NCBI RefSeq assembly: GCF_001467945.1
Contig: NZ_LNYQ01000013.1
Coordinates: 2,695,405 to 2,759,404, forward strand
Direction of reading: 5' to 3'
DNA from: Legionella parisiensis
Lineage (GTDB): Bacteria; Pseudomonadota; Gammaproteobacteria; Legionellales; Legionellaceae
DNA length: 64,000 nucleotides
Made by a program: the position numbers and the translations under genes
Notes under the pieces: model-generated
The model's database searches: none
What the model saw: the letters and a program-made list of their open reading frames with translations, nothing else
What the model was told of the DNA's origin: nothing
Shown here: one piece after another, positions 18,468 to 27,965 of the stretch
Position numbering within the stretch: the stretch's first letter is position 1
Layout of the letters: each line of letters starts with the position of its first letter

Positions 18468-19145
18468 TTAGGTTTTGTTAGTAGTTCTCGGAGGCGATAT
18501 TTTCTCTTCTTCAGTAGGCCCCGCATTGTTGGAGTTATTTGCGGTATTAAAAACTCCAATTTTTGCCAAAGCATTACTAAAAGTTTGAGGATCTCTAATA
18601 TTAACTGTATCTTGAGCTAGTGCACTTTGATCTGGGATTGGGACAGCATTATTGTTAAGTTGCTCTTCTGGGGCCGGATAAAATTTAGATAGCTTATCTG
18701 ATGATGATGTTTTGGTTTGAATAATTGCTCCGGTCAATCCATTTCTATCCGCTAGCTGTATACCCTCTTCCACATACTCTTTATTGGCTGACTCTAAAAT
18801 TAAATGAACCTCTTTTCCAGAAAAAAAGCGATTTAGCGTGCCATCAAATAAACAATCTGTTGGAGCTTTATTACTAGTACATAGGTTTAAATCACCACGA
18901 TAAGTTACCTTATTAAAATCTAAACCATGAGTAATCGAGGTTAATAATTCGAGCAACTTATTTTGTATGGCACTTTGGGACGCCTCGGGAAAATCTTCAT
19001 TTATTCCTTTTAAGTCTTTTAATGATACACCTGCTTTTCTTGCTAATTGAGCAGCATTAGATTTTGACTGAGTCCCTTCATGATAACTTGAAATAATGAG
19101 TTCTTTGTCAGGAGTAATCGCATAGGTAATATAAATTTTGGGCAT
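18468..19145 (-). CDS. Orphan 225-aa protein, possible effector
   Basis: GGAG eight bases before the ATG supports the start. The N-terminal 150 residues look globular, starting with strands (KIYITYAITP, ELIISSY) and a helical repeat; the final 70 are Asn/Ser/Pro-rich and disordered (NTANNSNNAGPTEEEKISPP). The tail carries a Glu cluster. There is no signal peptide, membrane segment or recognised domain. It is the first of three minus-strand orphans (18468-21203) spaced 62 and 127 bases apart, which may be co-transcribed. Confidence 0.6.
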   Translation of the reverse strand: MPKIYITYAITPDKELIISSYHEGTQSKSNAAQLARKAGVSLKDLKGINEDFPEASQSAIQNKLLELLTSITHGLDFNKVTYRGDLNLCTSNKAPTDCLFDGTLNRFFSGKEVHLILESANKEYVEEGIQLADRNGLTGAIIQTKTSSSDKLSKFYPAPEEQLNNNAVPIPDQSALAQDTVNIRDPQTFSNALAKIGVFNTANNSNNAGPTEEEKISPPRTTNKT

Positions 19146-19207
19146 AATAAAAATCTCCTTTATAAAAAAGGAATAATATTTTAAATTATAGACTATTTGA
19201 GTTATTA

Positions 19208-20059
19208 TTAGATATCTCCTGGGGTAAACAATCCAGGATCTTCCAGGGAGGCAATCGATTTTTCATAATATCCGATAAAAAAATCTTTGGCTTGTGATGG
19301 TAATTCAAAGCCCATGGAATTACTGTATTTAAGACCTATGCCTATACTTGCATTTTGGATGCTGTATTTGCTTTCTTTTAAAATTAATTCTGCATTATCC
19401 AATGCTTGTAAAACATGCTTGTATTCAGTTTCTGATTTTGCAATGTCATGATGTTTAAGTAACCAAAAACAGTAACGACCTATCGCATCAGCTAAAACCA
19501 TATAACCATAACTCCCATAATTGGGGAGCATAAGTTTACTATTCGCGATGAGCTCCTGGTAAAGAGCAGGGGATTCTTCAGAGTTTGCTTGCTCTAATTT
19601 ATAGTATAAATATTCATTGTAACGTTGGATCGCATGAACGGAACCGTATTGAATTGCCATTCTAACCGATTCAATTTCAGAAAATCCAAATTCTTGCTTT
19701 ATACTTTTTCGTGCTTCTTGTGACCGGTGATAAAAATAGGCTCCGCGTACTAAATCAAATTGACTTGATTGAGAATGAGAATAAAACATGAGTAAGGGTA
19801 AATTTTTTTGCTGAGATAACACTACACCATAGGCGCACCATATTTTTCCCCAATATTCCCTTAATTCAGCACAATTACAAAATGTTTCAACATCCTGGGT
19901 GTTATAAGCGATTCGAACAATTGTTTCAATGTTCTGGTTTCTTATAAGTTTAAGCTTATCTTCATCATTTGCCTGATTAAACATATAGATAAATAGCCTG
20001 TCTTGCCCTGTTAACTTTAATGACTGATTTAATGTCTTAAAATCAAAGAATTTGTACAT
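19208..20059 (-). CDS. Helical orphan, resembling a Legionella DUF5630-type protein
   Basis: A 283-residue, alpha-helical soluble protein. The N-terminal third (FFDFKTLNQSLKLTGQDRLF, NQANDEDKLKLI, NTQDVETFCNCAELREYWGK) has the pattern I associate with Legionella proteins of the DUF5630 family, whose function is not known; this match is from memory and uncertain. The rest is helical hairpins resembling a TPR-like solenoid. There is no catalytic motif, signal or membrane segment. It sits between two orphan genes on the same strand. Confidence 0.6.
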   Translation of the reverse strand: MYKFFDFKTLNQSLKLTGQDRLFIYMFNQANDEDKLKLIRNQNIETIVRIAYNTQDVETFCNCAELREYWGKIWCAYGVVLSQQKNLPLLMFYSHSQSSQFDLVRGAYFYHRSQEARKSIKQEFGFSEIESVRMAIQYGSVHAIQRYNEYLYYKLEQANSEESPALYQELIANSKLMLPNYGSYGYMVLADAIGRYCFWLLKHHDIAKSETEYKHVLQALDNAELILKESKYSIQNASIGIGLKYSNSMGFELPSQAKDFFIGYYEKSIASLEDPGLFTPGDI

Positions 20060-20186
20060 GTTTTATACCCTTGTCTCCTAACTCTGTTAGTGCTAACTTC
20101 TAATGTACTGATAGTACTTAAATATGTTTTATCCATTCTAATACAAAACTGCTGGTACTAAGACAGATTTTTTAATAAGGGTCAGT

Positions 20187-21203
20187 TTAGCTTGTTAATC
20201 CTTTTTGTTTTTCTAGCTCTTCTGAAGAGGATTCCTCTATTGGCTGTTTTAACGTTGGTATTTCAGGGATATTCTCTCCTGGATTGGATGAATGCGGAGA
20301 GGTTAATAATGGACTATCTTCTGTAGAGGTAGGTGGCGGCGTTTGCGATTTTTGAAATGTATCTAAAGTGGGCAGCTTTTCTATCTCTTCTTTGCTTGGT
20401 CGCAAAGGACCATCTGTCAACTCTTTATCGCCTCTGAATAACTTCCCATCTTTTGAATAAGCTAAAACTTTATTTGTTTCTTTATCAATCAGAATAAAGT
20501 TTTGATTCTCACTCGCTAATTTTTTAGCAAAGTTTAGTGCATCCTCGTCTGATTTAAAGGTTAAAGTAGTCTTATTTCCTTCAATTTGGGGTTCGTGGTT
20601 TTTATACCATTCATCATTTTTAAAATGTTCTTTAAAAGCAGAGGCTACAGCATTAACATTTTCAGATTTGGCTGTAACAGTTAGAGGCGGTGGGCTTGGA
20701 TTCTGCTTCTCATAATGCTTTTTAGCAATATCCATTTCCTTACCATTTTTTTCAAAAATCGCCTTATATTGCTCATAGGCTTCTTTACTGGCATTATCAT
20801 TTGCTTCTTTAATTTTTACTGCCTTTTCATAGGCTTCCTCATTTGCTTTATCACATTCCTCTTTTATTTTTAAATACTCTTCATGGGTAATTTCTCCTTT
20901 TGCTGACCGTTCACCGGCAGCTCGTGATTTAGCATTATTCTCTTCACACGTTTTATCATATTCTTTAAAAGCATCATCAGATTTAGCATTATTAATTTGC
21001 TGAGTTCGTTGATAGGTTTGATAAGCAAGTCCGTTGGCTTTCTTAAAAGCATTCATTGCAGATTCATAGTCTTCAATTTTTGGAGGAGTGCCCATGGCTT
21101 TAAGTAATGTTTTCTCTGCTAGCTCCTGAGCTTCTTCATATTGTTTACGCTGTTTATCACGGAGCTTTGTTAACCTTTCTATATCAGATGGCATAATAGT
21201 CAC
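20187..21203 (-). CDS. Coiled-coil orphan, putative Dot/Icm effector
   Basis: A 338-residue protein. Residues 5-170 are a long, highly charged coiled coil (many AYEK/NEEAYEK-type heptads). A small alpha/beta domain follows at about 185-265, with NVNAVASAFKEHFKN and TLTFKSDEDALNFAKKL segments, then a Pro/Ser/Glu-rich tail. The C terminus (IEESSSEELEKQKGLTS) is an E-block type tail common in Dot/Icm substrates. The alpha/beta segment loosely resembles the C-terminal part of the NADAR protein at 51756 (FKIAFDNPKDAAAFQDML). The start is GTG at 21203 or ATG at 21194. No function is recognised. Confidence 0.65.
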   Translation of the reverse strand: MTIMPSDIERLTKLRDKQRKQYEEAQELAEKTLLKAMGTPPKIEDYESAMNAFKKANGLAYQTYQRTQQINNAKSDDAFKEYDKTCEENNAKSRAAGERSAKGEITHEEYLKIKEECDKANEEAYEKAVKIKEANDNASKEAYEQYKAIFEKNGKEMDIAKKHYEKQNPSPPPLTVTAKSENVNAVASAFKEHFKNDEWYKNHEPQIEGNKTTLTFKSDEDALNFAKKLASENQNFILIDKETNKVLAYSKDGKLFRGDKELTDGPLRPSKEEIEKLPTLDTFQKSQTPPPTSTEDSPLLTSPHSSNPGENIPEIPTLKQPIEESSSEELEKQKGLTS

Positions 21204-21399
21204 TCAACTCTATACTCATATATATAAAGTTATAGCATAAAAACTTAAACAATTAGAGCTATGCCAGCACATATTAGGTATGGCCTTAAACTTATCGTTT
21301 AGAAGCCGGAAAATACTGGGCTTGTGGTAAAAACCAACGGTGGGGAATCAAAATTTATAAGGGGCTAGCTCGGAGTATTTTATCCCCGAGCTAATGATA

Positions 21400-21645
21400 C
21401 TATTTTGCAGGGACTTCTTTCCACCAATTGGTTTTGGTTTCTGTTGCCCAATGCCCTTCGCGCATGCGGGCAACAAATGCCTCAGCTTTTTCAGGAGAGG
21501 ATGTTTTTTGATTTAACTTAATGCACCAATCCCATTCACCTGTTGTAGACCACATTTTTTCTACGCCTTCCCATTTTGCCATTGCATTCATGTCAGACAT
21601 CGGTTTGTTACTTTTTACAAAAATTACACTATTCCATGCATCCAT
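21400..21645 (-). CDS. Small conserved-looking cytoplasmic protein
   Basis: An 81-residue protein with AAGGAT seven bases before its ATG. It is rich in Trp (eight), Lys and Met, with the core WSTTGEWDWCIKLN and an ending of TNWWKEVPAK. The beta-alpha-beta pattern recalls a small ferredoxin-like or Lrp-ligand-type fold, but there is no DNA-binding part. No function is known. A perfect 16-bp palindrome lies 33 bases upstream. Confidence 0.65.
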   Translation of the reverse strand: MDAWNSVIFVKSNKPMSDMNAMAKWEGVEKMWSTTGEWDWCIKLNQKTSSPEKAEAFVARMREGHWATETKTNWWKEVPAK

Positions 21646-21981
21646 TATTACTATCCTTATAAATGTTTAAATGAACTGCTTGAGTACTCAAGCTTATTAA
21701 GAATAAAATAATTCGAGTATTCTTTCCATGTATCCTATAATTTTTTATTATCTGTTTTTTTACAGTGATTTTACGGATGGGGTTATTAGGTATTTAGCCG
21801 GATTGATTGCAGACTCAATAGATGACAAGTGGCAAGCACTTAGGTTATAAAAGAAATAGAATAGATTTTGAACAATAAAAGCAATAAAAATCTGATTATT
21901 TTAAGAAAACAGTCATGCGTTAACAATACCATAAGTTTTATTTGATATCATATTGGTAATTTAATTTATTAGTTTTTTAAA
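21646..21981. promoter_or_regulatory. Divergent regulatory region with a perfect palindrome
   Basis: This spacer separates the 81-aa gene from the 1230-aa gene. At 21678-21693, GCTTGAGTACTCAAGC is a perfect 16-bp palindrome, a good operator or hairpin candidate. A 40-codon plus-strand frame at 21728-21850 (…DGVIRYLAGLIADSIDDK…) has protein-like composition but no ribosome binding site, so it is noted without being called a gene. Confidence 0.4.
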
Positions 21982-24900
21982 ATGCGTGATAAAAAATTTG
22001 AGATCCTTTCTTGCTCTATCGATCAAGATCAAGTGAATGTTGCTCAACAATGGGCTAATACCTTTATACATAATTCGAAGGATGATCATGCAGTTAACAT
22101 GACGCAGTTGCTGCTGGCCTGTTTGGCTTGCGGTGACTTCGGAGTGCATTCTTATTTGTCCAAATCATCTGAATTACAAGCCCCATCGACCCAATTAAGC
22201 ATTGTTGATTATATATCCCATGCTAGCCGCGTGATTCTTGATTACCAAGGCTTATCAGAAGCGAATAGAAAAGAATTATTAAAGTTTTTTCCTGCTCCAG
22301 GTGGGGACAATAAGATTTTTGCCCGCTCAGCGACTCATAATGTGTATCGCGGTGGAGAAGGAGATGTTGTAGAAGGGAAGGGTTTTTTGTTAGGGGTAAT
22401 AGGACAATTGCCCGAAATGATCAAGTCAGCTCTGGATTTTGGGGTTAACATTGCCATGGGAGGAGATGGGCAAAAGAATTTTTATGGGAAAAAAATATCA
22501 ACCAATGGCTATAGTGGTCATTTTTATTTTCACCGTAATGACCATGAGAATTTGCTCATGCTTGGACTGGAGCAATCAGCACCAGCAGCATCTCCATTAG
22601 CATTTGTTTGGGGGGCTGAAAAGTACCCTGAGGATGTGCAACAAAATCATGATCAATTTGGTCAGGGACATTCATTAACAGGTGCTTCTGATACTTATAC
22701 TGCAGCAGGGTCTTTATATTTTAGCGATCCGGTTTATCAAGCAAAACTCTTATTGGAAAAAGGGGTTTTCCCTCCGGATAAATACGGGGCAATGCAAGTT
22801 AAAGTTACCGATGAAAATTGGCCGAAAATCAAAGAATTTTTAGAGTTACTGAGAGCACAGTCTGATGAAATAAATAAGGAGCAACTATTAGAGTTGTTAC
22901 TCACCAAGCCGTCTACTGCAAAACCAGCTAAAGATGAGTACAAAAGTTATATCGCACTTGATTTTCAAAGTTATTTGAAACGAGTCTATCAAGTTTTTAT
23001 TAGTGAAGCGGAATTGGACACAGAAAGTCAATTACGTTTCTTGGCATTACAGACTAACTTATCAGTTACGATTAAAAAATTACAACAAGGTCAAATTGAG
23101 AATTATGAGCTTTTTAAGGAACAGATTAAAGAAATGATTGGAATAAAAAATATTCCGCCAGAGTACCGAAAAGCCATTATTCGTATTCAACAATTATTTG
23201 AATTGCAAATTGAGATTGATCCTCAGCTTAATCAAACCCATCAAGAGCTCTTGCTAAGAAATCAATATGATGACTTGCAGGAAGAAAGTAAAATTATCCT
23301 GGAAAAACTCGCGGAAATTAAAAGACATTTCCGTGAGCAACCTCCTACAAAAGAGCAAATAGAACTACAGGCTTTTCTTTTGCAACTCGATATGCAAATT
23401 ATGGAGCTAGAAAACCCATTTGCTTCAAAAGAGCCAGTTGATTTAGAATCAAGTTGGGTGATGTGTACTATTCCTATTTCCATTAATACGGAATCTATTG
23501 AGAAATTGAGACAAACAATAGAGCGAGCTAAAGAACTTACCAGGCAAAGCCCTTTAAAAGGCAGGGAAGGAGTTTCTTTCCCTCAAGTATTATCAGGCTG
23601 GCAAGAAAAGCTTTTACCCTTATCCCAAATCAATCTTATTGATTACACCGAATTAAACTTAAATGATTTGGCGAAGCAATTTAATGAATATATAGTTTTT
23701 TTAGCGCAGCAAGCGGAAACCCTTAATCTCTGGGAGCATGATTCTTCTCAAACAACGAATCTCCTTGTTGAATACTCTGATAAAAATTCTAAACTTTATG
23801 GTGGCTATGCTTTTGTAGCACAATATCGTGAAAGTACGATCTTAAGAAATTTATTTTCCCTGGACCAGTCAACTCTTGGTACCTTACGTTTTATGCCTTA
23901 TGAAGCTCCTGCTGCACGCTACAGTGAACAATTTCCTGAGTCTTATTGGAGTAAGGTGACGGCGCTTCTTACAGCAGGCGCCGATGTGATTGCGATGCTC
24001 CGAACTTTACAAAACCTGCAAGCACTTAACTCTTCATGGGAAGATATGAGTCGTACCGCAACTTCATTGAAGGAGGCGATGGAGCGATTTGAAAAAGCAC
24101 GTGAAGCGGTAGCGAAACATCCTGCTAAAATTTCAGAAGAAGCTCCTAAGGTAGTTTTTGAAAGTCCGTTTTTCTATCCCATCAGCGATGAAGCATTAAA
24201 AACAATGAATGGTGTACAACTTGCTACTATATGCCTCGAAGAGTTGAATGCAAAAACGCCTAGTATTTTGGTGAAACGCATTACGAGTAATCAAGAATTT
24301 TGGCAATGTATGAATCTGGCCTTAGAAACTGAACAAGTGGATTTCAAAAGGCGTAAAGAAAATGTGACGCAAAAAATTGCAGTTTTACATCAAATTCGTC
24401 ATTTTTGGGAATTAGTTGATCAGTTTAAAGAAAGTTCTGTGCTGCAAACTAAAGAGAGATTTTTGGGGGAAATGCAGCTTTTATCGCAAGAGTGCCCTTT
24501 AATTTTTAGTGCTAACGAGGTTATTAAAGAGGCTCAAGCGGAATTCATGCAACTACAAGAATTCTTATTACTGTTGCACAATTTAGTGGAAGAGCCAGAT
24601 CAGTACAGGGCACTTCAAGTATTGGAACAGGAATATCAGAAGCTTACAGAGAATGAGCGGAAGTCCTATAAACCTCAATTGATTGATGAAAAGAAGCGTG
24701 TATGCCAGTTTTATCTTGATAAAATTAATGCATCAGAAACAATGGAGGAGAAGAGGGAGAACTTTGCGCTCTTCAGTCAATTATTTGACAAGCTGCCGGT
24801 TCAGTCCAAAGAAATATTCAAGGCTGAGTATGATGTAAAACAAAAAGAAGATAGCCTGTTTGCATTGCATAGCCATTTAGCACAAGCGAGTTCTGTGGCG

Positions 24901-25674
24901 GCTAAGCAGCAAGTATTCGAAAATAAATCATTTTCTACTATTATAGAGAATTTTTCAGGTTTAAGTAATAAAGTGACTTCTGAGTGTGCCAAAAAAGTTC
25001 ATAAACAAACAACAAGGACCAAAGCGATTTATGAAACACTTTTAGGTGATAATGCGATTAAGCTGGAGGATCAAAGTGACCGTGTAGACACACTTCTCAA
25101 GGAACTGGAAACCGTACTTGATAGCATTATTGATAGTAATCTGCAAAGCCAACTAATAGATGCCTCGCTACACGATGAAACGTTCAAACAAGCGATTCTA
25201 AAAAAAGTAGAGGCAAACTCAAAAGAAGAAGCACATACAAAATTTACCTCTGAATTGATTCAAGATTTGTTAAGTTTAAAAAAATTCCGAGATCAAAAAA
25301 TTAACCTCAGCAAAGAGAAAAATTACGATAGCGACTATGATCAATCAGTAAATCAATTTTATGGCAAAGCCTTGGATATACGTTTATCAAGCGATCCATT
25401 ACAAAAGCAAGTTAAAGATATACTTGACACTGCAAACACCGAATTTAGTCATCGCAATGACAGGCTTCGCTTCGTTGCTGATGTCGCTATGGTCGTTAGC
25501 GCTTTCGCTCTTGTAGGGATTTTTATAGGGCTAGGGCGTTTAGCTTTAGGCAAGACCTTATTTTTCAGTGATGCAAAAACTGATAGAGAAGAAGAATTAA
25601 AAGATAAGTGGATTGTTAAAGATTTACCAAAGGATGAGAGTGACGTTTGCATAATAACTGCTCCTGCTGCTTAA
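21982..25674 (+). CDS. Very large orphan protein (1230 aa), putative Dot/Icm effector
   Basis: Three regions can be seen. Residues 1-280 are globular, with aromatic/Gly-rich motifs (GGDNKIFARSATHNVYRGG, GKKISTNGYSGHFYFHRND, GQGHSLTGASDTYTAAG) that look like an enzyme-type domain, though no known catalytic signature matched. Residues about 300-1150 are long helices and coiled coils rich in Glu, Gln, Lys and Leu. One hydrophobic segment at about 1160-1185 (VADVAMVVSAFALVGIFIGL) is followed by a charged, acidic tail. A C-terminal membrane anchor plus a long coiled coil fits effectors that act on host membranes. There is no signal peptide. The ribosome binding site is not obvious. Confidence 0.7.
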   Translation: MRDKKFEILSCSIDQDQVNVAQQWANTFIHNSKDDHAVNMTQLLLACLACGDFGVHSYLSKSSELQAPSTQLSIVDYISHASRVILDYQGLSEANRKELLKFFPAPGGDNKIFARSATHNVYRGGEGDVVEGKGFLLGVIGQLPEMIKSALDFGVNIAMGGDGQKNFYGKKISTNGYSGHFYFHRNDHENLLMLGLEQSAPAASPLAFVWGAEKYPEDVQQNHDQFGQGHSLTGASDTYTAAGSLYFSDPVYQAKLLLEKGVFPPDKYGAMQVKVTDENWPKIKEFLELLRAQSDEINKEQLLELLLTKPSTAKPAKDEYKSYIALDFQSYLKRVYQVFISEAELDTESQLRFLALQTNLSVTIKKLQQGQIENYELFKEQIKEMIGIKNIPPEYRKAIIRIQQLFELQIEIDPQLNQTHQELLLRNQYDDLQEESKIILEKLAEIKRHFREQPPTKEQIELQAFLLQLDMQIMELENPFASKEPVDLESSWVMCTIPISINTESIEKLRQTIERAKELTRQSPLKGREGVSFPQVLSGWQEKLLPLSQINLIDYTELNLNDLAKQFNEYIVFLAQQAETLNLWEHDSSQTTNLLVEYSDKNSKLYGGYAFVAQYRESTILRNLFSLDQSTLGTLRFMPYEAPAARYSEQFPESYWSKVTALLTAGADVIAMLRTLQNLQALNSSWEDMSRTATSLKEAMERFEKAREAVAKHPAKISEEAPKVVFESPFFYPISDEALKTMNGVQLATICLEELNAKTPSILVKRITSNQEFWQCMNLALETEQVDFKRRKENVTQKIAVLHQIRHFWELVDQFKESSVLQTKERFLGEMQLLSQECPLIFSANEVIKEAQAEFMQLQEFLLLLHNLVEEPDQYRALQVLEQEYQKLTENERKSYKPQLIDEKKRVCQFYLDKINASETMEEKRENFALFSQLFDKLPVQSKEIFKAEYDVKQKEDSLFALHSHLAQASSVAAKQQVFENKSFSTIIENFSGLSNKVTSECAKKVHKQTTRTKAIYETLLGDNAIKLEDQSDRVDTLLKELETVLDSIIDSNLQSQLIDASLHDETFKQAILKKVEANSKEEAHTKFTSELIQDLLSLKKFRDQKINLSKEKNYDSDYDQSVNQFYGKALDIRLSSDPLQKQVKDILDTANTEFSHRNDRLRFVADVAMVVSAFALVGIFIGLGRLALGKTLFFSDAKTDREEELKDKWIVKDLPKDESDVCIITAPAA

Positions 25675-25697
25675 GCAAGAGCAGTCGAATACAAGAT

Positions 25698-26600
25698 TTA
25701 AAAATAGCAATTCAGCGCAAGGGCCCCAGTCACGAATTTGGCTGCGTGGGGTCCTGTTACAGAAAACCAAACACCGCCAATAAGACCGAGATTGGAATTA
25801 AAATTATATTCGAGGGCGGGAGCCAGTGAAACTTGCTCGTTTGCCTTCCCTCCTATACCTGCAAGAGCTCCACCTGGAGTAAGTCCTGGATTACCATCAA
25901 ACTGACTTCCCGGACTATGTACATATAGAGCTTCAAAAACGGGAACCCAGTGTTGCGTTAGCGTGTACTCAAATGCCAAGTCAGCAGAGTAACTATTATC
26001 AAGTTTTACTATACCTCTGGTTCCGGTGGCGCCGCCAAAAACGTTCACGTTATCTACGGTAATCTCACTAAATCTTGCACCAACCAAGCTCAAACGTGTT
26101 CGTAAGTAACGTCCATTATGAAACTGAATCAATTTTTGAAAGTTAAAACCAAGGTAGGTTTGGTAAGCGCCTAAACCCGTTTGATCGGTACCCAATCTTT
26201 GTGGATCCAGGTTTTCGAAGCGTCCGGTGGGAAAAACCTCCTGCACAACCACACGGAGATCAGGAAGCCATGAATTCTCTTTTTGCCGCAGAATTTGAAC
26301 CCCTAAGGCCAAGCTATAATCGCCAATGCCATTTCCATGTTGTCTATCGTCCCAACTGACGTCATAAGGCAGAGAAGTTTGTAAATCTACAAAACTAAGC
26401 ATCCCTATGCTTAAAATAGGAAGAACTTCAAAATTTCTAAAGCCTTTGGGATAGCCGCTATAAAATGCATAAGGTTCAAAATTTATATGACCTGCTGGAA
26501 TTGTTTTTCCTGCTGGAGCGAGCAGAGGTCCTGTGAACCATGGACTTGCAAGCGCAGCATGAGCAAAAAATGATAATAAAAAAAGCAATCTTAGATGCAT
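25698..26600 (-). CDS. Exported outer-membrane beta-barrel protein
   Basis: A 300-residue protein with a signal peptide (residues 1-18, ending AALAS). The mature chain is beta-rich and aromatic, with alternating hydrophobic strands, and ends in ALALNCYF, a Phe-terminated closing strand. It resembles the transporter-like barrel group to which 'MetA pathway' phenol-degradation proteins belong, but the substrate is not readable. It converges with the 1230-aa gene with only 23 bases between; an imperfect hairpin around TGCTTAAGCA there may terminate both. Confidence 0.65.
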   Translation of the reverse strand: MHLRLLFLLSFFAHAALASPWFTGPLLAPAGKTIPAGHINFEPYAFYSGYPKGFRNFEVLPILSIGMLSFVDLQTSLPYDVSWDDRQHGNGIGDYSLALGVQILRQKENSWLPDLRVVVQEVFPTGRFENLDPQRLGTDQTGLGAYQTYLGFNFQKLIQFHNGRYLRTRLSLVGARFSEITVDNVNVFGGATGTRGIVKLDNSYSADLAFEYTLTQHWVPVFEALYVHSPGSQFDGNPGLTPGGALAGIGGKANEQVSLAPALEYNFNSNLGLIGGVWFSVTGPHAAKFVTGALALNCYF

Positions 26601-26790
26601 GGTGAAATGTTCTTATTATGAATGGAAAATAGAATTTAAAACTTTTTTCAGATTAATGGAATCTATTTTTACTCACTTCTTAAACTTTTTTTGCTATCAA
26701 TAACTTATTCATAAAAAAAATTTTCACGGTCTGCAGTTTTAGAATACCAAGCAGTTTCCTAATCAGTCAATGTCGCTCATGATAATTCAT

Positions 26791-27495
26791 TTATTTCAGC
26801 AGATGGCTCATTAGAGGGAGAAGCAGAACATTGAAAAGACCCGATAAAATCATGACCATGCTCGCAATCGTTCCTTCAACATGGCCTATTTTATAGGCTT
26901 GCGCAGTTCCTGCAGCATGCGCTCCAGCACCCAAAAGCGCTCCTCGAGCCAGGGGTGAATGAAACGATAAGTGCTTCAGAATGGATTCCCCAATAATAGC
27001 TCCCAATATACCGGTAATAATCACAAATATAGCTGTCAACTCAGGGATGCCTCCAATACTTTGCGATACTTCCAGGGCGAAGGGTGTGCTAATCGACCGG
27101 GATAGCAAGCTTAATCGGATATTTTCATCAAGGCCCACAAGTAGTGCTAATGACCAACTCGATAATATTGCAGTGAAGCTTCCGGCAATTACCCCAATTA
27201 TAAGTATTCGCCAATGTTGGCAAATGAGTGCACGTTGTGCATAAATGGGAATTGCGAAAGCGACCGTTGTTGGTCCAATTAATTGAACTAACCATTTTGT
27301 TCCATGAGCATAATCTTGATAACTTACATGCAGCAAAAGAACAAGGCCCGCAATAATTACGGGTGTTAAAACAAGTGGCATTAACCACCAAAATGACCAT
27401 CGGCTATATAATTTTTTGGTGATGAAATATAGGCCTATGGTTATGAAGGACCAGAAAAGTGCTGCTAATGATTTAAAGAGAATGGGACTTAGCAC
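26791..27495 (-). CDS. lrgB: LrgB/CidB-family inner membrane protein
   Basis: A 234-residue multi-pass protein. Family signatures: SRSISTPFALEVSQSIGG, LTAIFVIITGILGAIIGE, and GAGAHAAGTAQAYKIG near the C terminus. LrgB works with LrgA in controlling murein hydrolase activity or exporting small metabolites. The frame is open to a TTG at 27540, but GTG at 27495 has GGAGAA six bases upstream and overlaps lrgA by 23 bases, so it is the preferred start. Translation is probably coupled to lrgA. Confidence 0.85.
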   Translation of the reverse strand: MLSPILFKSLAALFWSFITIGLYFITKKLYSRWSFWWLMPLVLTPVIIAGLVLLLHVSYQDYAHGTKWLVQLIGPTTVAFAIPIYAQRALICQHWRILIIGVIAGSFTAILSSWSLALLVGLDENIRLSLLSRSISTPFALEVSQSIGGIPELTAIFVIITGILGAIIGESILKHLSFHSPLARGALLGAGAHAAGTAQAYKIGHVEGTIASMVMILSGLFNVLLLPLMSHLLK

Positions 27496-27871
27496 GATTA
27501 GTTCTCCGATAAGAATAATCCACAACAATCGCAGTGACAAGCATCACACATAATGTACTGAGCAAAATTACAAAGAGAATTTTAAGCCCCAAAAGACCGA
27601 TCAGCTCATGATGCTCAAGTAGCGCAAGTACGGCTGGAATAAAAAAAAGTAACATATCTCTAAGGATTAGTTCTGCTCCATTTTTTATGAGATTCAGCGT
27701 TAAGCGTTTTGAAGCTAAAAGCAGCAAAACCATTCCTAGGCCAAAGAATCCACCGGAAAAAGGAAGTTTTAGAAAATGAACAATAAGTTCACTAGAAAGC
27801 CAAAATAGACACACCAAACCCACTTGGAGTATCGAATTGTGCTGTATTTTTAATGTTAAATATCTAGTCAT
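27473..27871 (-). CDS. lrgA: LrgA/CidA-family holin-like inner membrane protein
   Basis: A 132-residue protein with four hydrophobic segments, small and holin-like, matching CidA/LrgA (PF03788) by LPFSGGFFGLGMVLLLLA and a following DMLLFFIPAVLALLEH stretch. The second ATG (27871) has AGGAA at proper distance; the first (27880) is too close to it. It overlaps lrgB, its usual partner, and diverges from a LysR regulator, a common arrangement for this pair. Confidence 0.85.
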   Translation of the reverse strand: MTRYLTLKIQHNSILQVGLVCLFWLSSELIVHFLKLPFSGGFFGLGMVLLLLASKRLTLNLIKNGAELILRDMLLFFIPAVLALLEHHELIGLLGLKILFVILLSTLCVMLVTAIVVDYSYRRTNRAKSHSL

Positions 27872-27890
27872 ATTGTTCATTTCCTGTTTC

Positions 27891-27914
27891 CGTGTATTTT
27901 ACACTTTTCTATAA
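27891..27914. promoter_or_regulatory. lrgA / LysR divergent promoter region
   Basis: GTGTATTTTACAC (27891-27903) has inverted GTGTA/TACAC arms, fitting a LysR-type site. TATAAT at 27909-27914 is a good -10 element for the LysR gene. The assignment rests on position between the divergent genes. Confidence 0.4.
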
Positions 27915-27965
27915 TATGAATAAAATGAATTTATAGACTAATGATCATTCTTGAATGGAATAATT

